Positions 54,743-62,986 of a DNA stretch of 64,000 nt are shown piece by piece. The position numbers and the translations under genes were made by a program. This DNA is from Pseudomonadota bacterium. GTDB taxonomy: Bacteria; Pseudomonadota; Alphaproteobacteria; Sphingomonadales; Sphingomonadaceae. Position 1 is the first letter of the stretch. Every line of letters begins with the position of its first letter. The notes below the pieces were generated by a model that was given only the letters and a program-made list of their open reading frames with translations, did not search any database and was not told the origin of the DNA. Location: positions 124,001-188,000 of the forward strand of contig JAEXAW010000084.1 of assembly GCA_023458055.1 (NCBI GenBank). Direction: 5' to 3'.

Positions 54743-55951
54743 ATGCGTAAATCATCCACCCTGCTCGTAGGTCTCCTCGCCGCTTTCGTGCCGATCGCTG
54801 TAATGAGCGGAGATGCCCCTGCCCTCGCCCGCGCCGCCGCAGCCTCGCCCAACCGATTGGTGGTCGATACCGCAGCCCAGCAGCAACGCTTCTCCGATGT
54901 CTTTGCGGCAACCCAAGGCTGGGTCGATAAGAAAGCCTTTCCCGGCGCGGTGATTGCGGTCGGCCAGCATGGACGGCTGGTGGCGCTCAAATCCTTTGGG
55001 CGGCTCGATAGTTCTCCCGCCGCCCCGCTCATGCCCGAGGATGCCGTGTTCGACCTCGCCTCGCTCACCAAAGTGGTTGCGACCACGACGGCGGCAGCGA
55101 TGCTGGTCGATCAGGGCAAGCTCAACCTCGATGCGCCGGTAGTGCGTTACCTGCCCGCCTTTGCCGCGACGCCGGGCCATGACAAGATCAAGGTCCGGCA
55201 TCTCCTCGCGCATAGTTCGGGCCTCTATTCGACCGATGCCTTATGGAAACAGGCAAAGGACAGGGCAGGCATCATCGCGCAGATCAATGCGATGACGATG
55301 AAATGGGAACCGGGCAGCCATTACCAGTATCGCGACGAAAATATGATGCTGCTGGCCGAGATCGTGCGGCACCTGTCCGGCCAGCGGATTGATGCCTATG
55401 CGGCAGCCCATATCTTCCGCCCGCTCGGCATGAAGGACACCCGCTTCAACCCGCCCGCCGAATGGCTTGCGCGGATCGCGCCGACCGAGCAGGACATGAC
55501 CTTCCGCAAGACGCTGGTGATCGGCCAGGTGCATGACGAAAATGCCTATGTCATGGGCGGGGTTGCCGGTCATGCCGGGTTGTTTTCAACCGCCCCCGAC
55601 CTCGCCCGCTTTTGCCAGATGATGCTGAACCACGGACGCTATGGCGGCAAGCAATTGATCCGCCGCGCCACGGTGGACCAGTTTATGCGCCGCCAGATGT
55701 TGCCCCCGGATAATAGCTATGCGCTCGGCTGGGATACGGCGGGCATTGCGGGCAAGTTCACCGGCGATAAAGCCTCGCCCGGCGCAATCATCCACACCGG
55801 CTTTACCGGCACCTCGCTCTATATCGACCCGGAGCGCGATGCGTTCATCATCATCCTCACCAACCGCGTCAATCCGACCCGCGAAAAGAGCCAGATCAAG
55901 GAGGCGCGGGTCGATATCCACACACGGATATTGGAGGCGCTGGATCGATGA
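54743..55951 (+). CDS. Beta-lactamase-family serine hydrolase
   Basis: Class C beta-lactamase/DD-peptidase fold, 402 residues, with a signal (MRKSSTLLVGLLAAFVPIAV). Nucleophile motif SLTK at 107-110, YRDENM in place of YxN near 200, and HTGFTG near 345 for KTG. Most members are esterases or peptidases rather than antibiotic-degrading. A gap of about 120 bp holds a palindrome before the TonB receptor downstream. The start at 54743 begins the signal; the longer frame starts at a TTG. Confidence 0.85.
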   Translation: MRKSSTLLVGLLAAFVPIAVMSGDAPALARAAAASPNRLVVDTAAQQQRFSDVFAATQGWVDKKAFPGAVIAVGQHGRLVALKSFGRLDSSPAAPLMPEDAVFDLASLTKVVATTTAAAMLVDQGKLNLDAPVVRYLPAFAATPGHDKIKVRHLLAHSSGLYSTDALWKQAKDRAGIIAQINAMTMKWEPGSHYQYRDENMMLLAEIVRHLSGQRIDAYAAAHIFRPLGMKDTRFNPPAEWLARIAPTEQDMTFRKTLVIGQVHDENAYVMGGVAGHAGLFSTAPDLARFCQMMLNHGRYGGKQLIRRATVDQFMRRQMLPPDNSYALGWDTAGIAGKFTGDKASPGAIIHTGFTGTSLYIDPERDAFIIILTNRVNPTREKSQIKEARVDIHTRILEALDR

Positions 55952-55958
55952 CGCCCAC

Positions 55959-55977
55959 TGTTCGCAATTAGCGAACA
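55959..55977. promoter_or_regulatory. Operator-like palindrome before the TonB receptor
   Basis: TGTTCGC-AATTA-GCGAACA, 7-bp perfect arms, 94 bp before the receptor ATG. It may be a regulator site or a short hairpin at the end of the hydrolase gene; it has no T-run. Confidence 0.4.
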
Positions 55978-56008
55978 TTATGTTCCCCCTCGTGGCCGTT
56001 TCACTAAT

Positions 56009-56036
56009 TTGACATATGCCGGGCCGCCCCTAGGGT
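56009..56036 (+). promoter_or_regulatory. Candidate promoter of the TonB receptor operon
   Basis: TTGACA at 56009-56014, 16 bases, then TAGGGT. The -35 is perfect; the -10 is poor. The ribosome site GGGACAGGGAAAGGG stands before the ATG at 56071. Confidence 0.4.
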
Positions 56037-56070
56037 GCTGGATTGAGGGGACAGGGAAAGGGCAGAATAT

Positions 56071-59000
56071 ATGAGGATCATCAGCAAATTCTTGGTGACC
56101 ACCGCAATCCTGGCACTCGCGGCTCCGGCATGGGCACAAGATAGCACGCCGGAACAAGCGGCGGCACAAGAAACTGAAGACGCCATTGTCGTCGTCGGCA
56201 CCCAGATCAAGGGCAGCAAGATTACCGAGGCGCTCCCCGTTACGGTTGTCAGCACGGAAGAAATCGCCAATACGGCGGCGGCTTCTGGGGACGAACTGTT
56301 CCGCTCGATCCCGCAAATGGGCGATGTCAGCTTCAACTCAAGCTATTTGCCCAATAGCTCCAACTCGGCGCGCGGCGATGTGGGTTCGGTCAACCTGCGC
56401 AACCTTGGCGTCGGCAACACGCTGACCCTCCTCAATGGCCGCCGCGTGGTGTGGCACCCGACCAGCCGCGCGGACGATAATCTGGTGCCGGTCCTCACCT
56501 ACAATACCAATGCGATTCCCGTATCCGGCGTCGAACGCCTCGAAGTGCTGCGCGATGGCGCTGCGGCCATTTACGGGTCGGACGCGGTCGCGGGCGTGGT
56601 CAACACGGTGCTGCGCAATAATTTCGATGGTGGCGAGCTGACGCTGCAATATGGCTTGGCTGAAAACACCCATCTCACCGAATTCAACGCCAACGCGATC
56701 CTTGGCCATAATTTCGGTGGCGGGCGCGGTAACGTGACTCTGTTCGTCGATTATACCGACCGTTCGGCATTGAAGGCGTGGGATCAGGACTATACGAGCT
56801 CCGCCAACCGTACCGACCTGTTTGCCGGGACGCGCTTCGAAGGGGCTACCTCGCTCGACGGACGTAGCACGATTACGCCGTGGGGATCGTTCACGACCGT
56901 GGGTAATCGCCGCGTCCAGATCGGCACCAATTCGCTCACCAGTGCCTCGGGACAGTTCCATATCCAGCCTGCTACCAACGCGGGGTGCCAGGTCGGGCTC
57001 GGCAATGGGCTATGCATGGATGATGGCACCAACGCGGCGGTCGTGGACCGCAATCTGCGTTTTGATGCGCCCTATGCCTATAACACCGATGTCATGCCCG
57101 CGGTGCAGCGCCTGAACCTGTTCCTCACCAGCCGGTATGAGCTTTCCGACGGGCTAGAATTGTTCGGCGAAGCGGGCTTTTACCGCGCAGAAACGGATAG
57201 TTTTCAGGGGCCGACCGGCACGCTCAGCTCCGGCCCGATTGTGGTTCCGGCGAGCAATTACTGGAACCCGTTTGGCCCGACGACCCTGAATGGTGCGGCC
57301 AATCCCCGCCGTATCCCGGGGATCAACGCGCCCGCAGCAGGCCTCCCTGTCACCATTTCCAGCTTCAATTTTGCCGATGTCGGCCCCAACCTCGTCAATG
57401 TGAAGAACCAGCAGTTCCGCCTGCTCGGCGGCTTGCGGTTTGAAGGCTTGGGCTTTGATTGGGAATCGGCGCTGGTCTATTCCGAAGCGAGCGTGCGCGA
57501 CCGCTCGGACGGCATCAGTGCCACGCTGCTCCAGCGCCAACTCGCGCTGTCGACGCCCGATGCCTATAATGTATTCAACGGCGGCAATCTTGCCGACCCG
57601 TCGGGCGCGGATGCGACGTTCAATAGCCAAGCGGCAATTGATGCGATCAAAGTTCAAACGACCCGCCGTAGCAAAACCTCGCTCGCCATGTGGGACATCA
57701 AGGGCAGCAAGCCCGATCTGTTCGCGCTTCCCGCTGGCGATGTCGGCCTCGCCATTGGCGGCGAGGTGCGGCGCGAAACCCAGTTCGATGATCGCGACGA
57801 CCGCCTCGATGGCACCATCACCTTCACCGACAGCGTGACCGGCTTCGTTAACGGGAGCGACCTTGTAGGTTCCAGCCCGTCGCCAGACACCAAGGGCAAG
57901 CGCACCGTCGCAGCTGCCTATGCCGAGCTTGCCATCCCGCTTGTATCGCCGGAAATGGACATTCCGCTGGTGCACCGTTTCGACCTGCAACTCGCGGGAC
58001 GTTTCGAACATTATAGTGATGTCGGCTCGGTCGCGAAGCCCAAGGTCGCAGCAGCCTGGGATCTGGTCGATGGCGTGCGCCTGCGTGGCTCCTATTCGGA
58101 AGGCTTCAAGGCTCCGAACCTTGAACAGCTCAACGCAACGCTCGTCACGCGCTCCAATACGCGCACCGATTATTTGCGGTGTGAAGCGCAGTTGCGCACC
58201 GGGGCGATCACCAGCTTTGCCAATTGCAGCCAAGGCGCCGCCACCACCGCACAGCGTTCGGGCAATCCCGATCTCAAGCCTGAAACATCGAAGAGCTGGA
58301 CGGTCGGCGTGGTACTCCAGCCGCGCTTCCTTGAAGACAGCATCGGCCGCGTGGTATTCACTGCCGATTATTGGAATATCAAGCAAAAGGGCATTGTCGG
58401 CCTGTTCGGTGAGGGCAATGCGCTGATCAACGATTATCTGCTCCGCACGCAGGGACAGACCGATCCCAATGTTGTCCGCGCCGATCCGACTGCGGAAGAT
58501 ATTGCGCTGTTCGCCGGCTCGGGCCTAACACCAGCAGGTCGGGTGCTTTATGTCCGCGATCAATATGTGAACCTGTTGCCGCAGGAAGTTTCAGGCATCG
58601 ACTTCGGCCTCAACTGGCGCACGCCGGAAACCGGAATCGGGCGGTTCAACCTTGCGGTCAATGTCGCTTACCTCAAGAAATTCTTCCTTCAGCCGTCACC
58701 GCCGATCCAGACATTGCTTGATGCGCGCGCGGCGGGGACGATCAACCCCGGAACCGTGATCGCCGAGCAAGGCGATCTCGTGCGCCGCAACGGCAAGCCG
58801 CGCTGGAAATGGAATGCGTCGCTCACCTGGGATATTCACAAGCAGGTGCAGATCGGCGCTTATACGCAATATACCGGGTCGGTTGAGGAAACCGCGCTGC
58901 GCGACAGTGCGGGCGCCAACTGGCTGATTGATGATACGCTGACCGCCAATCTTTATGTCCAGTTCAAGGCGGGCGACAATTATCGCTTCCGCGTCGGCGC

Positions 59001-59109
59001 GCGCAACATCACCAATGAAAAGCCGCCGCTGTCGTCCGATGGTTATCTTGGCAGCCTTTACAATCCCTATGGACGTTATTGGTATGCCAATGTCCGTGTC
59101 GGTTTTTAA
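56071..59109 (+). CDS. TonB-dependent outer-membrane receptor
   Basis: Outer-membrane gated importer of 1012 residues. Signal ends near PAWAQ (about residue 23), a TonB box-like DAIVVVGTQIKGS is near residue 40, the plug has NVRNL-type GSVNLRNLGVGNTLTLLNG near 108, and the rest is a beta-barrel ending in an aromatic residue (VRVGF). Length and the MVALNGRRVV-type plug segments fit receptors for peptides or complex substrates. It overlaps the gamma-glutamyltransferase gene by 20 bases, so transport and hydrolysis are probably coupled. Confidence 0.93.
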   Translation: MRIISKFLVTTAILALAAPAWAQDSTPEQAAAQETEDAIVVVGTQIKGSKITEALPVTVVSTEEIANTAAASGDELFRSIPQMGDVSFNSSYLPNSSNSARGDVGSVNLRNLGVGNTLTLLNGRRVVWHPTSRADDNLVPVLTYNTNAIPVSGVERLEVLRDGAAAIYGSDAVAGVVNTVLRNNFDGGELTLQYGLAENTHLTEFNANAILGHNFGGGRGNVTLFVDYTDRSALKAWDQDYTSSANRTDLFAGTRFEGATSLDGRSTITPWGSFTTVGNRRVQIGTNSLTSASGQFHIQPATNAGCQVGLGNGLCMDDGTNAAVVDRNLRFDAPYAYNTDVMPAVQRLNLFLTSRYELSDGLELFGEAGFYRAETDSFQGPTGTLSSGPIVVPASNYWNPFGPTTLNGAANPRRIPGINAPAAGLPVTISSFNFADVGPNLVNVKNQQFRLLGGLRFEGLGFDWESALVYSEASVRDRSDGISATLLQRQLALSTPDAYNVFNGGNLADPSGADATFNSQAAIDAIKVQTTRRSKTSLAMWDIKGSKPDLFALPAGDVGLAIGGEVRRETQFDDRDDRLDGTITFTDSVTGFVNGSDLVGSSPSPDTKGKRTVAAAYAELAIPLVSPEMDIPLVHRFDLQLAGRFEHYSDVGSVAKPKVAAAWDLVDGVRLRGSYSEGFKAPNLEQLNATLVTRSNTRTDYLRCEAQLRTGAITSFANCSQGAATTAQRSGNPDLKPETSKSWTVGVVLQPRFLEDSIGRVVFTADYWNIKQKGIVGLFGEGNALINDYLLRTQGQTDPNVVRADPTAEDIALFAGSGLTPAGRVLYVRDQYVNLLPQEVSGIDFGLNWRTPETGIGRFNLAVNVAYLKKFFLQPSPPIQTLLDARAAGTINPGTVIAEQGDLVRRNGKPRWKWNASLTWDIHKQVQIGAYTQYTGSVEETALRDSAGANWLIDDTLTANLYVQFKAGDNYRFRVGARNITNEKPPLSSDGYLGSLYNPYGRYWYANVRVGF

Positions 59110-60871
59110 GCACGGGCTGCTGTTGGGGCTGGCGGCGGCACTTGCCGCTCCGGCCCTGGCGCAGCAAGCAATTCCGCCCGCGCCCGCTGCCACCGCTCCC
59201 GCCAAGGGCAGCGGCGGGGACATTGTCAGCTATGACCAGATCCACCACCCCGAAATCGGGCGCGGCGGTATGGTGGTGAGCCAGAACAAGATCGCGACCC
59301 GCGTCGGCGTCGAGATTTTGCGCAAAGGCGGTAATGCGGTCGATGCGGCGGTCGCCACCGGCTTTGCGCTGGCGGTGACCCTGCCGCGCGCGGGCAATGT
59401 CGGGGGTGGCGGCTATATGCTGGTGCATATGGCGGCGCAGAATGGCAAGCCGGCCGAAACCATCGCAATTGACTATTATGGCGAGGCTCCCGCCGGAACT
59501 ACCCCCGACCTGTTGCTCGATGCCAACGGTAAGTTCGACAACGCCAAGGGCATGTCGATGAAGGGCGTCGCGATCCCCGGCACCGTCATGGGCTTGTGGG
59601 AAGCGCACCGCCGCTATGGCAAGCTCAAATGGGGCACGCTGATCGCGCCCGCGATTGCGCTGGCCAAAAAAGGCGTGCCGCTCTCCGACGATGAAGCCGA
59701 AGCCCATGCCGACCAGAAAAAGCTGATGGCCGATGATCCGGCGGCGATGGCGATCTTCTTCCGGCGCGATGGTTCGGCGTGGCAAGCTGGCGACACATTC
59801 CGCCAGACCGATCTTGGCTGGACGCTGACCCAGATTGCGAAGAAAGGCCCGGATGGCTTTTATAAGGGTCCGGTTGCTGACCGCATCGTTGCGGGCATGA
59901 AGGCCGGTGGCGGGATCATCACCGCGCAGGATCTGGCCAATTACCGGCCCATCGTGGCGGCACCGATCTGGTCAAGTTATCGCGGCAATATAATCGCCTA
60001 TATGCCGCCCACCGCATCGGGCGTGACCGTTGCCGAAGCGATGAACATCCTTGAACAATTTCCGGTGAAGCAGATGCAATGGGGGAGCGCCGATGCGGTC
60101 CATACCCTCGCCGAGGCCGTCAAGATTGCATCATCCGACCGTCGTTTTGTCGGCGGACTGCCCGACTGGCGCACGCCCGCCAAGGGCCTTGCCAGCAAAG
60201 CTTATGCCGCCGAGCGCGCGAAGCTGATCAAACCGGATCGCAGCCTTGACGCCAAGACCTTGCCCGACGGCAATCCCTATCCGCACGAAAGCAAGGATAC
60301 GACCCATTATTCGGTCGCCGACCAATGGGGCAATGCGGTGAGCAATACCTATACGCTGTCGGCAAGCTATGGCGCCCATGTGGTTGCGCCCGGCACCGGC
60401 GTTCTCCTCAACAATTCGCTCGGCAACCTTGCCTGGGAAAAGCGCGAGGGCGACGACCGGCAGGCGACCCTTCCCGTTCCCGGCAAGCGCGTCGGGTCAA
60501 CCATCACCCCGCTCATCATGTTCAAGGATGAAAAGCCGTGGGTTGTCTCGGGAACCCCTGGCGGTGGCTATATCATCGCAGCGATGGTCCAGTTGTTGTC
60601 CAACGTGGTCGACCATGACCTCAACATCGCCGAAGCTGCGCAGCGCCCGCGTATCAACCAAGGCGGGGCCAATGCGCCGATTGAATATGAGACCGGCTTT
60701 TCGCCCGACCTGTTCCCGCTCCTTGAAAAAAAGGGGCACAAGGTCAAGCCCTCGAACACCATGGGCAGCATCCAGTCGATCATGGTCGAGCGCCGCGCGG
60801 ACGGCAGCACGCGTTTTCTCGGTGCCGCTGATACGCGCCGCCCCGATGCGCTTGCCGAAGGCGTAAAATAA
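59090..60871 (+). CDS. ggt: Gamma-glutamyltransferase
   Basis: N-terminal nucleophile hydrolase, 593 residues, periplasmic (signal ending near PALAQQ, residue 26). It self-cleaves before the nucleophile Thr404 in DTTHYSVAD; GTPGGG near 500 is the substrate loop, and SYGAHVVAPGTGVLLNNS near 426 follows. It removes gamma-glutamyl groups from glutathione and similar compounds. ATG at 59090 lies inside the end of the receptor gene. A 12-bp gap separates it from the amidohydrolase. The three form an operon for gamma-glutamyl substrate use; the particular substrate is unknown. Confidence 0.93.
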   Translation: MSVSVFKHGLLLGLAAALAAPALAQQAIPPAPAATAPAKGSGGDIVSYDQIHHPEIGRGGMVVSQNKIATRVGVEILRKGGNAVDAAVATGFALAVTLPRAGNVGGGGYMLVHMAAQNGKPAETIAIDYYGEAPAGTTPDLLLDANGKFDNAKGMSMKGVAIPGTVMGLWEAHRRYGKLKWGTLIAPAIALAKKGVPLSDDEAEAHADQKKLMADDPAAMAIFFRRDGSAWQAGDTFRQTDLGWTLTQIAKKGPDGFYKGPVADRIVAGMKAGGGIITAQDLANYRPIVAAPIWSSYRGNIIAYMPPTASGVTVAEAMNILEQFPVKQMQWGSADAVHTLAEAVKIASSDRRFVGGLPDWRTPAKGLASKAYAAERAKLIKPDRSLDAKTLPDGNPYPHESKDTTHYSVADQWGNAVSNTYTLSASYGAHVVAPGTGVLLNNSLGNLAWEKREGDDRQATLPVPGKRVGSTITPLIMFKDEKPWVVSGTPGGGYIIAAMVQLLSNVVDHDLNIAEAAQRPRINQGGANAPIEYETGFSPDLFPLLEKKGHKVKPSNTMGSIQSIMVERRADGSTRFLGAADTRRPDALAEGVK

Positions 60872-60883
60872 GGAAGGATAGCG

Positions 60884-62341
60884 ATGAAACAGCTTTGGAT
60901 CGGATGCGCGCTGGCGGCGCTGGCACTGGGTGCGACGGGGGCCAATGCTGGCGAATTGCCGGCGTCAGAGCAGGCTGCGCTGCAATCCTATGTCGATGCG
61001 GATGCGAAGGCCCTTGCCGACACCGCGCTCAAAATCTGGCAATGGGCGGAGGTGGGCTATCAGGAAAACCAGTCGAGCGCGCTTCTTCAATCGCGGCTCA
61101 AAGCGGCGGGCTTCACGGTTGATCAGGGCGTAGCGGGGATGCCGACCGCGTTCGTGGCGCGGTACAAGCGCGGCAGCGGCGGTCCGGTCATCGGCATGAT
61201 CGCCGAATATGATGCGCTCCCCGGTCTTGCGCAAAATGCGGTGGGCGAACGCTCGCCGATTGCGGGGCAGATTGCGGGCCATGCCTGTGGCCATAATGTG
61301 TTCGGCGCCGCATCCGTTTCCGCCGCGCTCGCTGTCAAGAAATGGATGGATGCGAACAAGGTCGACGGCGAATTGCGGCTTTATGGCAGCCCCGCCGAAG
61401 AGGGGGGATCGGGCAAAGTCTATCTGGTCCGCGCGGGCCTGTTCAACGATGTCGACACGGTGCTGCACTGGCATCCGGGCGATGGCAACGGCGCGAGCCA
61501 GGCGCGCAGCCTTGCCAATATCAGCGGCAAGTTCCGTTTCAAGGGCTTTTCTGCCCATGCGTCCGCTGCGCCCTGGCGCGGGCTATCGGCGCTCGATGGC
61601 GTTGAAGTGATGAATGTCGCGGTCAATTATTTACGCGAGCATGTCCCCGACGGCACCCGCATCCATTATGTCGTGACCGATGGCGGCAAGGCCCCCAATG
61701 TCGTCCCGGATTTCGCCGAAAGCTATTATTATGTGCGCCACGTCGACCCGCAGGTGGTCAAGGACGTGATGGCGCGGGTGCAAAAGGCAGCGGAAGGCGC
61801 AGCGATTGCAACCGGCACAACCTATACGTTCGAGGCAACCGGCGGGGTTTATTCGATGCTCCCCAATGCAACACTGGCGAATGTGATGGACCGCAATCTG
61901 CGCAGCGTCAAATGGGAGCCGTTCACCCCCGGCGAGCAAGCCTTTGCCCGCGATATCCAGAAAACGCTGACGACCAAAAAGACGCTCGCCAGCGCGACCG
62001 AAATTGGCCAGGTGAAGATCGGTGAAAATGGCGGCGGCTCGACCGACGTTGCGGACATTAGCTGGACTGTCCCGACCGTTGGCCTTGGCACCGCCGTATG
62101 GGTGCCGGGGACGCCCGCGCATAGCTGGCAGGCGGTCGCCGCATCAGGCTCAAGCTATGGCATGAAAGGCGGTGTGGTTGCCGCCAAGACGCTGGCCCTC
62201 ACCACCGCCGAACTGTTCCGCTCGCCTGACGTCATTGCGGCGGCCAAAGCGGAATTCCTCAAGGAGCGCGGCCCCGATTTCAAATATCAGGCAATGGTCG
62301 GCGACCGCAAACCGCCGCTGGATTATCGCAAGACGGATTAG
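60884..62341 (+). CDS. M20 amidohydrolase, AbgB/HipO-like
   Basis: Metallo-amidohydrolase of 485 residues with a signal (MKQLWIGCALAALALGATGANA). Metal ligands: GHACGHNVFG near 128, the catalytic Glu in PAEEGGSGK near 170, H in VLHWHPGD near 196, and H in PGTPAHSWQ near 410. The dimer domain carries FSAHASAAPWRG. The C-terminus GDRKPPLDY resembles AbgB of the aminobenzoyl-glutamate hydrolases. AAGGAAGGA precedes the ATG. It probably splits an amide left after Ggt, in the periplasm. Confidence 0.88.
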   Translation: MKQLWIGCALAALALGATGANAGELPASEQAALQSYVDADAKALADTALKIWQWAEVGYQENQSSALLQSRLKAAGFTVDQGVAGMPTAFVARYKRGSGGPVIGMIAEYDALPGLAQNAVGERSPIAGQIAGHACGHNVFGAASVSAALAVKKWMDANKVDGELRLYGSPAEEGGSGKVYLVRAGLFNDVDTVLHWHPGDGNGASQARSLANISGKFRFKGFSAHASAAPWRGLSALDGVEVMNVAVNYLREHVPDGTRIHYVVTDGGKAPNVVPDFAESYYYVRHVDPQVVKDVMARVQKAAEGAAIATGTTYTFEATGGVYSMLPNATLANVMDRNLRSVKWEPFTPGEQAFARDIQKTLTTKKTLASATEIGQVKIGENGGGSTDVADISWTVPTVGLGTAVWVPGTPAHSWQAVAASGSSYGMKGGVVAAKTLALTTAELFRSPDVIAAAKAEFLKERGPDFKYQAMVGDRKPPLDYRKTD

Positions 62342-62425
62342 GCGGTGCTTGCAACCAAATTCCCTGTCGGTTGTTGAAAAATCTGACTTCAACACAGCAT
62401 CATGATTTCTTGGGAAGGACGGACC

Positions 62426-62974
62426 ATGGCCGACAAAAAGAACGAGCATTTTACTGCCACCGCGACGCTGCGTGCCAATGCACGCAAGAATATTGATGAA
62501 GGGCCGGTGACCAAATCCTATCCCGAGGATCGCGAAGTCATTATCGAGCATCTCAACAAATCGCTCGCCACCGAGTGGGTCTGTGTGCTGCGCTATATGC
62601 GCCATTATTTTTCCGCCTCGGGCCTCGTTTCACAACCGATCAAGGCGCATTTCCTTGAGCATGCCAAGGAAGAGCAGATGCACGCCGACAAGCTGGCCGA
62701 ACGCATCGTGCAGTTGGGCGGCGAACCCGACCTCAACCCCGCGACGCTGGTCGAGCGTTCGCATGCCGAATATAAGGAAGGCAAGACGCTCAAGGAAATG
62801 CTGACCGAAGACCTCGTCGCCGAACGCATCGCGATCGAGGCCTATCGCGAGCTCATCAACTATATTGGCGACCGCGACACGACGACCAAGATACTGCTCG
62901 AAGGCATTCTCGAACAGGAAGAAGAGCATGCCGACGAATTCCGCGACCTGCTCGCCGGGATGCAGGGCGAGTAA
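62426..62974 (+). CDS. Ferritin-like / bacterioferritin-type protein
   Basis: Four-helix di-iron protein of 182 residues. Ligands: E in SLATEWVCVLRYMRHYF near 45-57, E-x-x-H in EHAKEEQMHADKL near 80-88, E in ERIAIEAYRELI near 133 and E-x-x-H in ILEQEEEHADEF near 167-178. It stores iron or guards against peroxide and oxygen radicals. GGAAGGAC precedes the ATG. It is not the Met-heme canonical Bfr. Confidence 0.85.
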   Translation: MADKKNEHFTATATLRANARKNIDEGPVTKSYPEDREVIIEHLNKSLATEWVCVLRYMRHYFSASGLVSQPIKAHFLEHAKEEQMHADKLAERIVQLGGEPDLNPATLVERSHAEYKEGKTLKEMLTEDLVAERIAIEAYRELINYIGDRDTTTKILLEGILEQEEEHADEFRDLLAGMQGE

Positions 62975-62986
62975 GTTCTCGCAGCC

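Noticed and set aside
54743..55951. Antibiotic-resistance beta-lactamase
   Set aside because: The Tyr motif is YRD rather than YxN and the context is metabolic; esterase/peptidase more likely.
55959..55977. LexA box
   Set aside because: The alphaproteobacterial LexA site is a GTTC-N7-GTTC direct repeat; this is an inverted repeat with different spacing.
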